DNA from: JAKVKY01 sp964293585
GTDB lineage: Bacteria; Bacillota; Negativicutes; Acidaminococcales; Acidaminococcaceae
Length of the DNA stretch: 61,535 bases
Assembly: GCA_964293585.1 (NCBI GenBank)
Contig: CAXYYS010000008.1
Span: 1 to 61,535, forward strand
Direction of reading: 5' to 3'
The notes under the pieces are model-generated. The model was not told the DNA's origin. It was given only the letters and a program-made list of their open reading frames with translations, and did not search any database. The translations under genes were made by a program, and so were the position numbers. The stretch's first letter is position 1. The number at the start of each line of letters is the position of its first letter. Below are positions 1 to 7,109 of the stretch, piece after piece.

Positions 1-50
1 TCTTTTTTTGTATGAGAACTTAATTCATCGCTGGAAAAAGGCGCTTTTCC

Positions 51-90
51 TTGACACGCAATGTGTCAATGTGCTGGCAATGCGCCAATG
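51..90. repeat. Palindrome and 14-bp imperfect direct repeat
   Basis: TTGACAC (51-57) and GTGTCAA (63-69) form a perfect 7-bp inverted repeat around a 5-bp spacer. GCAATGTGTCAATG (58-71) is repeated as GCAATGCGCCAATG (77-90), 12 of 14 bases identical and offset by 19 bp. The block lies upstream of the queT promoter and could be a regulator-binding site or the remains of an upstream unit. Nothing else is recognised in bases 1-120 except a T-run at 2-9 that looks like the tail of a terminator from a gene outside the window. Confidence 0.4.
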
Positions 91-120
91 TTGGGAGCAT
101 CATAAAATATTAAGTTAGGC

Positions 121-149
121 TTGTATTTTATTCGTAAATGGTGTATTAT
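121..149 (+). promoter_or_regulatory. Probable sigma-A promoter of queT-queF
   Basis: TTGTAT (121-126) and TATTAT (144-149) are separated by 17 bp. Transcription would start just before the preQ1 aptamer at 157, the expected arrangement for a riboswitch-controlled unit. Confidence 0.6.
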
Positions 150-156
150 ACTACCC

Positions 157-196
157 AGACAGTTCGTAACCATCCTGTCTTTAAACAAAACTAGGG
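157..196 (+). ncRNA. preQ1-I riboswitch aptamer
   Basis: A perfect 6-bp stem AGACAG (157-162)/CTGTCT (175-180) encloses a 12-nt loop containing TTCGTAACC. It is followed by the A-rich tail TTAAACAAAACTAGG (181-195). This is the compact H-type pseudoknot layout of class I preQ1 riboswitches, in which the tail pairs back into the loop around the ligand. The downstream genes, a QueT-family transporter and QueF (which makes preQ1), support the assignment. Confidence 0.88.
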
Positions 197-198
197 AG

Positions 199-262
199 CA
201 GGTAGCTGATACCTGATTTTTTTGTGCTCAGGATGGATGGCGTATGCCTTCCATCTTTTTTT
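199..262 (+). terminator. Tandem terminator hairpins of the preQ1 leader
   Basis: Hairpin 1 is CAGGTA (199-204)/TACCTG (210-215), followed by a T7 run at 217-223. Hairpin 2 is GATGGATGGC (232-241)/GCCTTCCATC (246-255), one mismatch, followed by a T7 run at 256-262. CCTGA (212-216) can also pair with TCAGG (228-232), giving a possible alternative fold. The layout implies premature termination when preQ1 is bound; using two terminators in series is an inference. Confidence 0.7.
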
Positions 263-322
263 ATGGCATGGAGGATTAGTATCCGGATATTGAGTGGCTC
301 TCTCACAAAGGAGAAACCTGTA

Positions 323-820
323 ATGAAAGAATTTACGAAGACACAAAAGTTAACTATCTCAGCCATCTGTATGGCACTGTACCTGTTAGTCATGGTGTGC
401 ACGCAAAGTTTTGCCTTTGGGCAATATCAGATCCGTATTTCTACGGCACTGTATGGCTTGAGTGCTATTTTCCCCTTTTTGGTCGTGCCTTTTGGTCTGG
501 CCAATATGTTCAGTAATCTGGTCCTGGGAGGTTTGGGACCTTTAGATATGCTGGGGGGAGGACTGATGGGATTTTTAACTTCCTCCGTTATCGTGTTGGG
601 AAAGAAATACGGTTGCGGCAATTGGATCGTGGCTGCGGCGATTACCTTTATTCCGGGTTTGTGCGTTCCTATCTGGTTATCGCTTTTGTTGCATTTACCT
701 TATTTGGTCCTGGTTAGCACCTTGATTGTGGGACAAGCTATTGCGGGTGTATGTGGTATGCTTTTGGTTACAGCTTTAGAAAGAAGCGACCTGCGTACTT
801 TTGTCTGGGAGAAAAAATAA
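323..820 (+). CDS. queT: QueT-family queuosine precursor transporter (S component)
   Basis: 165-residue integral membrane protein with about five hydrophobic segments. It resembles the QueT (DUF988) group of energy-coupling-factor substrate-binding subunits: YQIRISTALYGLSAIFP about 40 residues in, then an LGPLDMLGGG segment. It should capture a queuosine precursor such as preQ1 and work with a shared ECF ATPase module encoded elsewhere. The ATG at 323 is preferred over the upstream in-frame codon at 224 because AAGGAG lies at 309-314 and the upstream extension would overlap the terminator hairpins. queF follows, and the preQ1 riboswitch upstream fits the predicted substrate. A BioY-type biotin transporter was considered, but the context argues against it. 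Confidence 0.82.
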   Translation: MKEFTKTQKLTISAICMALYLLVMVCTQSFAFGQYQIRISTALYGLSAIFPFLVVPFGLANMFSNLVLGGLGPLDMLGGGLMGFLTSSVIVLGKKYGCGNWIVAAAITFIPGLCVPIWLSLLLHLPYLVLVSTLIVGQAIAGVCGMLLVTALERSDLRTFVWEKK

Positions 821-852
821 TTCTTTTGAAGTAATTTTTAGCGGAGGTCAAG

Positions 853-1350
853 ATGACAAGCGGCAGAACTAAAAAAGAACTACAAGGCGTGGATCTGTTA
901 GGTAACCAGACAAAATACCCAACGGATTATGCTCCGGAGATTTTGGAAGCGTTCCAGAATAAACATCCCGGCAATGATTATTTTGTAAAATTTAACTGTC
1001 CTGAATTTACCAGCCTTTGTCCCTTAACCGGACAACCGGATTTCGCGACCATTTATATTTCTTATGTGCCGGATAAAAAATTGGTGGAAAGCAAATCTTT
1101 GAAACTATATCTGTTTAGTTTCCGAAATCACGGTGATTTTCATGAAGACTGCGTTAATATCATCATGAAAGATTTGATTAAACTTTTATCTCCAAAATAT
1201 ATTGAAGTCTGGGGAAAATTTACCCCCAGGGGTGGTCTGGCCATCGATCCCTATGCTAATTATGGCAAGGTTGGTACAGATTGGGAAAAGACGGCTCATG
1301 AACGTTTGCATTTTCATGATCTGCAGCCTGAGACGGTTCGGTATCGCTAA
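853..1350 (+). CDS. queF: NADPH-dependent 7-cyano-7-deazaguanine (preQ0) reductase
   Basis: 165 residues, the size of the short single-domain (YkvM-type) QueF. It reduces the nitrile of preQ0 to the aminomethyl group of preQ1 in cytosolic queuosine biosynthesis. Visible motifs are the active-site SLCPLTGQPDF, with the nucleophilic Cys near residue 56 and Asp near 63, the NADPH-binding ESKSLKLYLFSFRNH (about 79-93) and the substrate-binding FHED (about 96-99). GGAGG is at 842-846, 6 nt before the ATG. It forms a unit with queT under the preQ1 riboswitch, so product feedback on transcription is expected. The upstream queCDE genes are not in the window. Confidence 0.95.
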   Translation: MTSGRTKKELQGVDLLGNQTKYPTDYAPEILEAFQNKHPGNDYFVKFNCPEFTSLCPLTGQPDFATIYISYVPDKKLVESKSLKLYLFSFRNHGDFHEDCVNIIMKDLIKLLSPKYIEVWGKFTPRGGLAIDPYANYGKVGTDWEKTAHERLHFHDLQPETVRYR

Positions 1351-1378
1351 AATTTATCCAGCCTTATACATTTACCCT

Positions 1379-1406
1379 TTAACTTTTGTCGCCTTTATGC
1401 TACAAT
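1379..1406 (+). promoter_or_regulatory. Probable promoter of the cggR-glycolysis operon
   Basis: TTAACT (1379-1384) and TACAAT (1401-1406) are separated by 16 bp, immediately upstream of the CggR operator. A repressor bound at 1441-1477 would sit just downstream of the start site and act as a roadblock, as described for Bacillus CggR. Confidence 0.6.
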
Positions 1407-1440
1407 AAATGTGACAAAAGTTTTTTTGTTTAGATACTGT

Positions 1441-1477
1441 GGGACTAAAAATGTTCCGAGAGGGACAAAAAACGGAC
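1441..1477 (+). promoter_or_regulatory. CggR operator, two direct repeats
   Basis: The sequence reads GGGAC (1441)-N6-TGTTC (1452)-N5-GGGAC (1462)-N6-CGGAC (1473). The two GGGAC boxes are 21 bp apart, two helical turns. This follows the known Bacillus operator arrangement CGGGACN6TGTCN4CGGGACN6TGTC. Its place between the promoter and the cggR start supports autoregulation. Confidence 0.8.
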
Positions 1478-1485
1478 GGATTAAG

Positions 1486-2526
1486 ATGATTGATAATATT
1501 ATTAACTTACAAAAGAAAATTGTGCCGGAACTGACTAACCTGCTGGTAGAACGGTATAAAATTTTACGTCAGGTCAGTAATGAACAGCCCATCGGCAGGA
1601 GAGCCCTGGCTGCGAAACTTAATTTAAGTGAAAGGGTTTTGCGGGCGCAGGTAGACTTTTTAAAAAATGCCGGTCTGTTGGTATTCTCTTCTGCGGGAAT
1701 GTCTGTAACCGATGAGGGGAATAGTATCCTGCGGGAGTTAGCAGATTATGTGCAGAAACTGCAAGGGCTTAGCTCGTTGGAGCAATACCTTCTGGCACGA
1801 CTGAATATTAAGCAGGTAGTTATTATTCCCGGTGACTCTGATAAAGAACCGGTGGTAAAGCGGGAGATGGGACGCGCTGCTGCGCGCCAGCTTTTAGTTT
1901 TACTCAAAGAAAGCGGTAGTAATATTGTAGCTGTTAGTGGTGGTACTACCCTGGCAGCGATGGCTGCCAATATCAGCGGCAATTACCCGGCAACGATCGT
2001 GGTTCCGGCCAGAGGTGGTCTGGGCGATACGGTGGAACTGCAAGCCAATACGGTGGCCACTGTTTTGGCACAACATTTGCATGCATCTTACCGGCAACTT
2101 TATGTGCCGGATTCTGTCAGCCAGGAAGTTTTACGCAGTATCCTGGCGGAAGATGAAGGCGTACGCGCGGTAGTGGATATTGTCAAACATGCTAATATCC
2201 TGGTGCATGGCATTGGCAGGGCGGATGTGATGGCAAGACACAGACATCTGCCGCAGCCTTTTATAGATAAGTTGTTAGCTGAGGGTGCTGTGGGTGAGGC
2301 TGTAGGCCAATATACAGCGCTGGATGGCAGTCAGGTTTTTATGACGAATAATGCCGGACTGATGATGCAGGACCTGCCCAAGATTGGTACTGTTGTGGGT
2401 GTGGCTGGGGGTAAGTCCAAGGCAAAAGCCATCCTGGCAGTTTCACGTGCTACCAGGCAGGATATCTTAATCACCGATGAGGCTGCTGCTAATGAGATGG
2501 CCAATCTTTTAGGTGCCGGCCGTTAA
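1486..2526 (+). CDS. cggR: Central glycolytic genes regulator CggR (SorC/DeoR family)
   Basis: 346-residue transcriptional repressor. An N-terminal winged helix-turn-helix (about residues 30-85; GRRALAAKLNLSERVLR) is followed by a SorC-type sugar-phosphate effector domain carrying VAVSGGTTLAAMA and ARGGLGDTVELQ. Members sense fructose-1,6-bisphosphate and control triose-phosphate metabolism. ATG 1486 is preferred over the in-frame GTG at 1411 because translation from 1411 would read through the operator at 1441-1477 and family members are about 340 residues long. It heads the operon cggR-gap-pgk/tpi-gpmI-eno and probably represses it, itself included. No terminator separates it from gap. Confidence 0.93.
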   Translation: MIDNIINLQKKIVPELTNLLVERYKILRQVSNEQPIGRRALAAKLNLSERVLRAQVDFLKNAGLLVFSSAGMSVTDEGNSILRELADYVQKLQGLSSLEQYLLARLNIKQVVIIPGDSDKEPVVKREMGRAAARQLLVLLKESGSNIVAVSGGTTLAAMAANISGNYPATIVVPARGGLGDTVELQANTVATVLAQHLHASYRQLYVPDSVSQEVLRSILAEDEGVRAVVDIVKHANILVHGIGRADVMARHRHLPQPFIDKLLAEGAVGEAVGQYTALDGSQVFMTNNAGLMMQDLPKIGTVVGVAGGKSKAKAILAVSRATRQDILITDEAAANEMANLLGAGR

Positions 2527-2557
2527 AAAGTTTTTAATGTCCCTATTATAGAGGTCA

Positions 2558-2572
2558 GGCTGAGATACAGCC
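2558..2572 (+). other. Small stem-loop between cggR and gap
   Basis: GGCTG (2558-2562)/CAGCC (2568-2572) with a 5-nt loop, 33 nt before the gap start and without a T-run. In Bacillus the cggR-gapA transcript is cut near the end of cggR and a stem-loop protects the gapA part. A similar role here is possible, but this stem is short. Confidence 0.35.
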
Positions 2573-2605
2573 GCAGATTACTTATTTTAAAGGAGGAAGT
2601 TTATT

Positions 2606-3610
2606 ATGGTTAAAATTGGTATTAATGGTTTTGGTCGTATCGGTCGTGAGGCTTTCAGGATTATGACCACAAAGAAGGACATTGAAGTTTTGGGTATCAA
2701 TGACCTGACTGATGCCAAGACTTTGGCACATCTGCTGAAATATGATTCTGTACACGGTATTTTTGCTGGTGAAGTAGATTATGGCGAAGATTATATCGTG
2801 GTGAACGGAAAGAAGATTAAGATTTATGCCGAGAAAGATCCAGCGCAGCTGCCCTGGGGTAAGATTGGCGTAGATGTAGTTCTGGAATCCACGGGACGTT
2901 TTACGGATGCCAACCTGGCTAAGGCTCATATTACCGCCGGTGCTAAGAAAGTTCTGATTTCTGCACCTGCCAAGAATGAAGATATCACTATCGTTATGGG
3001 CGTTAATAATGACAAGTATGATCCTAAGAAACACAATATTATTTCCAATGCTTCCTGTACCACTAACTGCCTGGCTCCTTTTACCAAGGTCCTGCTGGAT
3101 AACTTTGGCGTAGAAAGTGGTTTGATGACCACGGTACACTCTTATACCAATGACCAGAAGATTTTGGATCTGCCTCATAAAGATTTGCGTCGTGCCCGTG
3201 CAGCCGCATTGTCCATTATCCCGACTACTACCGGTGCCGCTAAGGCTGTGGCTCTGGTTTTGCCGGAACTGAAGGGTAAACTGAACGGCTTTGCTATGCG
3301 TGTGCCCACGCCGAACGTTTCTATTACAGATTTAACCGTTAATCTGAGCAAGGATACCACGGTGGAAGAAATTAATGCAGCCATGAAGAAAGCTTCTGAG
3401 ACTACCATGAAAGGCATCCTGGGTTATACGGATCTGCCCTTGGTTTCCAAAGATTTTAATGGCGATCCCCGCAGTTCTATCGTAGACGGTCTGTCCACCA
3501 TGATGATTGGCAAACGTCTGGCCAAGGTTGTTTCCTGGTACGATAATGAATGGGGTTATTCCAACCGTATCGTTGATCTGGCTTTGTTCATTGCCAGCAA
3601 GGGCTTATAA
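2606..3610 (+). CDS. gap: Glyceraldehyde-3-phosphate dehydrogenase, NAD-dependent
   Basis: 334 residues, normal GAPDH length. It oxidises and phosphorylates glyceraldehyde-3-phosphate to 1,3-bisphosphoglycerate in the cytosol. Visible are the Rossmann motif INGFGRIGR (residues 5-13), Asp in INDLTD near residue 33 that favours NAD over NADP, the catalytic SNASCTTNCLAP with the nucleophilic Cys near 151, and the C-terminal WYDNEWGYSNR. A strong AAAGGAGG (2590-2597) precedes the ATG, which suggests high expression. It lies directly upstream of the PGK-TIM fusion and is probably CggR-controlled. Confidence 0.98.
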   Translation: MVKIGINGFGRIGREAFRIMTTKKDIEVLGINDLTDAKTLAHLLKYDSVHGIFAGEVDYGEDYIVVNGKKIKIYAEKDPAQLPWGKIGVDVVLESTGRFTDANLAKAHITAGAKKVLISAPAKNEDITIVMGVNNDKYDPKKHNIISNASCTTNCLAPFTKVLLDNFGVESGLMTTVHSYTNDQKILDLPHKDLRRARAAALSIIPTTTGAAKAVALVLPELKGKLNGFAMRVPTPNVSITDLTVNLSKDTTVEEINAAMKKASETTMKGILGYTDLPLVSKDFNGDPRSSIVDGLSTMMIGKRLAKVVSWYDNEWGYSNRIVDLALFIASKGL

Positions 3611-3627
3611 GATAGGAGCGGTTGGTT

Positions 3628-5553
3628 ATGGATAAGAAAACTCTTGCCGATCTTGAAGTGGCAGGTAAAAAAGTTCTGGTACGTGTAGATTTTAATGTAC
3701 CGATGGATGCAGAGGGCAAGATTACCGATGATACAAGGATGACAGCTTCCCTGCCTACTATTAAGTATTTGCTGGACCATAATGCTGCCGTAATTTTAAT
3801 GGCGCATTTGGGACGTCCGAAAGGGGAGGTTGTAGCCAAGTACAGTCTGGCCCCGGTAGCCAAGCATCTGGCAGAATTATTGCAGCAGCCGGTGGCTTTT
3901 GCCAGTGACTGCGTGGGTGCGGCAGCGACTAAGGCTGCCGCCGCTTTAAAAAGCGGACAGGTACTGTTGCTGGAAAACCTGCGGTTTCATAAAGAAGAAG
4001 AAAAGAATGATTTACAATTTGCGGAGCAGCTGGCTTCTTTAGCAGATGTTTATGTAAATGATGGTTTTGGTGTTTCCCACCGGGCGCACGCGTCTGTGGA
4101 AGGTGTTACGCATTTCTTGCCATCTGCGGCAGGTTTCCTGCTGGAAAAAGAAATCAAGTTTATCGGCGGTGCCGTAGATAATCCGGAACATCCTTTTGTG
4201 GCCATCATTGGCGGCGCTAAGGTTTCGGATAAGATTGGCGTGATTGCGAACCTGCTTACTAAGGCGGATACTGTTTTAATCGGTGGCGGCATGGCCAACA
4301 CTTTTTTGGCAGCGCAAGGTTACAAGCTGGGAAAATCTCTGGTAGAAGCAGACAAGCTGGATGTGGCTAAAGATATTTTGGCCAAAGCGGCGGCACAGAA
4401 AGTGCAACTGCTATTGCCGAAGGATCTGGTCATGGCAGCAGCTTTTGAAGCTACGGCTGCGCATGAGGTTAATACGGTGGATCAGCTGAAGCAGGAGTAT
4501 ATGGCTTTAGACATTGGTCCGGCTACCTGCAAGGAATACGAAGCTGCGCTGAGCGGTGCTAAACTGATTGTCTGGAACGGACCCATGGGTGTCTTTGAGA
4601 TGGATGCCTTCTGTAAAGGTACGGAAGCCATCGCCAAGGCAGTAGCAGCCAGTGGTGCTGTCAGCATCGTCGGCGGCGGCGATAGCGTGGCAGCTATTGA
4701 AAAGCTGGGCCTGGCAGCCAAGATTACCCATATTTCCACGGGCGGCGGTGCTTCCCTGGAATATCTGGAAGGCAAGGTTCTGCCGGGTGTGGCGGCTTTG
4801 GATAATGTGAGACGTTATCTGATAGCCGGCAACTGGAAGATGCATAAGAATGTGGAAGAAGCAGTAGAACTGGCTCAAGGTATCGTGCAGGAAACTAACG
4901 GTACAGTGAATGAAATAGTTATTTTCCCGCCGTTCACAGCTTTGGAAAGTGTAGCACACGCCATTGACGGGCGTAATGTCGGATACGGTTCTCAGGATTT
5001 ACACTGGGAAGACAGTGGCGCTTTTACCGGTGCTGTTTCCGGGACAATGATTGCAGATATTGGTGCGGAATACACACTGGTCGGTCACAGTGAGCGTCGT
5101 ACTATTTTTGGCGAAAGTGATGAGATTGTGGCCAAGAAGATTCAGGCCGCTTATCGCAATCATCTGAAACCTATGCTGTGCGTAGGCGAGAATCTGGAAG
5201 AGCGCCAGGCAGGTAAGACGGAAGCCAAGATTACCGGACAGCTGGCCAGTGCCCTGACAGGGTTAAAGCCCGAGGAAGCAAAACAATTGGTGGTAGCCTA
5301 TGAACCTTTGTGGGCTATCGGTACGGGTAAGGCAGCTACGGCGGCTGATGCCCAGGAAGTTTGCCTGCTGGTACGTAGGGAACTGACGAAATTGTTTGGC
5401 GACGAGGTGGCTCGCAACATCAGGGTTTTATACGGCGGCAGTGTTAATGAGAAAAATGCTGCATCTTTCTGCATCAAGGGCATAGATGGTGTCCTGGTAG
5501 GCGGTGCTAGTCTGAAGGTTGCTACTTTCAGTGAGATTGTAAGAAGTTTCTAA
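3628..5553 (+). CDS. pgk-tpiA: Phosphoglycerate kinase-triosephosphate isomerase fusion protein
   Basis: 641-residue in-frame fusion of two complete enzymes. PGK (about 1-393) carries RVDFNVP, GGAKVSDKIGVI, GPMGVFE and the nucleotide-binding GGGDSVAAIEK. TIM (about 396-641) carries NWKMHKN, the catalytic His in VGHSERR, the catalytic Glu in AYEPLWAIGTG and the phosphate-binding YGGSV. The enzymes follow one another with almost no linker (junction near base 4801) and no stop codon. ATG 3628 sits 8-10 nt after AGGAG (3614-3618); the in-frame TTG at 3622 is less likely. A GTG at 4807 could in principle start free TIM, but no Shine-Dalgarno is visible before it. Fused PGK-TIM is known from Thermotoga, where a frameshift is involved; here the frame is continuous. 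Confidence 0.96.
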   Translation: MDKKTLADLEVAGKKVLVRVDFNVPMDAEGKITDDTRMTASLPTIKYLLDHNAAVILMAHLGRPKGEVVAKYSLAPVAKHLAELLQQPVAFASDCVGAAATKAAAALKSGQVLLLENLRFHKEEEKNDLQFAEQLASLADVYVNDGFGVSHRAHASVEGVTHFLPSAAGFLLEKEIKFIGGAVDNPEHPFVAIIGGAKVSDKIGVIANLLTKADTVLIGGGMANTFLAAQGYKLGKSLVEADKLDVAKDILAKAAAQKVQLLLPKDLVMAAAFEATAAHEVNTVDQLKQEYMALDIGPATCKEYEAALSGAKLIVWNGPMGVFEMDAFCKGTEAIAKAVAASGAVSIVGGGDSVAAIEKLGLAAKITHISTGGGASLEYLEGKVLPGVAALDNVRRYLIAGNWKMHKNVEEAVELAQGIVQETNGTVNEIVIFPPFTALESVAHAIDGRNVGYGSQDLHWEDSGAFTGAVSGTMIADIGAEYTLVGHSERRTIFGESDEIVAKKIQAAYRNHLKPMLCVGENLEERQAGKTEAKITGQLASALTGLKPEEAKQLVVAYEPLWAIGTGKAATAADAQEVCLLVRRELTKLFGDEVARNIRVLYGGSVNEKNAASFCIKGIDGVLVGGASLKVATFSEIVRSF

Positions 5554-5564
5554 AGGAGAGCAAA

Positions 5565-7082
5565 GTGGCTAAGAAGCCTCTGTTGTTAATGATTCTGGAT
5601 GGATGGGGAATTGCGCCTCCGGGGCCGTGTAATGCGGCCACGGAAGCCAAGACTCCTCATCTCAGTCAATATTTTCACGATTACCCCCATACGCAGATAG
5701 TTTGCAGCGGGGAAGATGTAGGTTTGCCGGCCGGACAGATGGGAAATTCGGAAGTGGGCCATATGAATATCGGCTCCGGACGGATCATCTATCAGGAACT
5801 GACCAGGATTTCGAAGGCAATCCGGGACGGTGACTTTTTTAAGAATCCGGTCCTGCTGGCTGCCATGCAAGATGCCAGGGACAAGGGTAAAGCCCTGCAT
5901 TTGCTGGGACTGGTCAGTGATGGCGGTGTCCATAGTCATATTGAGCATTTGTTTGCTCTGTTAGAACTGGCTAAACGTTGCGGCCTGCACCAGGTTTTTG
6001 TCCATGCTTTCTTGGATGGACGTGATGTAGGGCCGAAGACAGCCTTGACCTATATCCAGCAGCTGGAGCAAAAAATGCAGGCACTGGGTGTAGGCAGGAT
6101 TGCTACGGTCAGCGGCAGGTATTATGCCATGGACCGGGATAAAAGATGGGACCGGGTGGAAAAAGCATACCGGGCTATCGTTCTGGGCGCCGGCGCACAT
6201 TTTGCTACGGCAGCTGCAGGTATTGAAGCATCTTATGCCAAGGGCGTTAATGATGAATTCGTGGAACCGCTGGTAGTGGATGGCGGTGCGACCCTGCAAC
6301 AGGGTGATAGCGTAATTTTCTTTAATTTCCGTCCTGACCGGGCCAGAGAATTAACCCGGGCTCTGAATGATGAAGAGTTTTCTAATTTTGTACGCCCGGC
6401 TGACTGCCGTCCTGTGCATTATGTGTGCATGACAAGTTACGATGTGACCATCAAGGCACCTGTAGCCTTTGTACCAGAAAGTTACCCGGATACTTTGGGT
6501 GCGGTTTTAGCTAAACACGGTTTACATCAGCTCAGGATTGCCGAAACGGAAAAATATGCCCATGTCACTTTTTTCTTTAACGGTGGCGTGGAAAAGCCTA
6601 ATCCTTTGGAAGAGCGTATCCTGATACCTTCTCCCAAGGTGGCGACTTATGATTTGCAGCCGGAGATGAGTGCGTACCTGGTGACAGAAGCACTTTTAGA
6701 GCAGCTGCATCAGGATAAGTTTGATGTTATCATCCTGAACTTTGCCAATGCGGATATGGTAGGACATACCGGTATCATGTCAGCGGCTGTTAAAGCCATA
6801 GAGACAGTGGATGCCTGTGCCGGAAAGCTGGTACCGGCAATCCTGGCTTTAGGTGGCATGGTATGTATTACCGCGGATCATGGCAATTCGGAAAAGATGC
6901 GTGAGGAAGACGGTACTCCTTGTACTTCCCACACCACTAATCCGGTACCGTTTATCCTGGTCAGCGGGGAAAAGCATCAGCTGCATCCGGGTCGGCTGGC
7001 GGATATAGCGCCAACTATGCTGGCCTTGCTTAAAATTAAGCAACCTGCGGCTATGACAGGTAAGAGCCTGTTAGATAAGTAA
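5565..7082 (+). CDS. gpmI: 2,3-bisphosphoglycerate-independent phosphoglycerate mutase
   Basis: 505 residues. It interconverts 3- and 2-phosphoglycerate through a phosphoserine intermediate using Mn2+. Visible are MILDGWG with a metal-binding Asp, the catalytic Ser near residue 62 in GQMGNSEVGHMNIG, DGRDVGPK, and the second metal cluster ANADMVGHTG and TADHGNSEKM. The start is GTG at 5565, preceded by AAAGGAGAG at 5552-5560. It lies 11 nt after the fusion gene and is clearly co-transcribed. Confidence 0.97.
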   Translation: MAKKPLLLMILDGWGIAPPGPCNAATEAKTPHLSQYFHDYPHTQIVCSGEDVGLPAGQMGNSEVGHMNIGSGRIIYQELTRISKAIRDGDFFKNPVLLAAMQDARDKGKALHLLGLVSDGGVHSHIEHLFALLELAKRCGLHQVFVHAFLDGRDVGPKTALTYIQQLEQKMQALGVGRIATVSGRYYAMDRDKRWDRVEKAYRAIVLGAGAHFATAAAGIEASYAKGVNDEFVEPLVVDGGATLQQGDSVIFFNFRPDRARELTRALNDEEFSNFVRPADCRPVHYVCMTSYDVTIKAPVAFVPESYPDTLGAVLAKHGLHQLRIAETEKYAHVTFFFNGGVEKPNPLEERILIPSPKVATYDLQPEMSAYLVTEALLEQLHQDKFDVIILNFANADMVGHTGIMSAAVKAIETVDACAGKLVPAILALGGMVCITADHGNSEKMREEDGTPCTSHTTNPVPFILVSGEKHQLHPGRLADIAPTMLALLKIKQPAAMTGKSLLDK

Positions 7083-7109
7083 ATTAATATTGAAACAGAG
7101 GTGTTAATG

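Noticed and set aside
323..820. BioY biotin transporter
   Set aside because: The sequence is a small ECF S component, but the preQ1 riboswitch and adjacent queF make QueT the better call.
4807..5553. Independent triosephosphate isomerase gene starting at GTG 4807
   Set aside because: No Shine-Dalgarno precedes the GTG and the upstream frame runs through from PGK without a stop.
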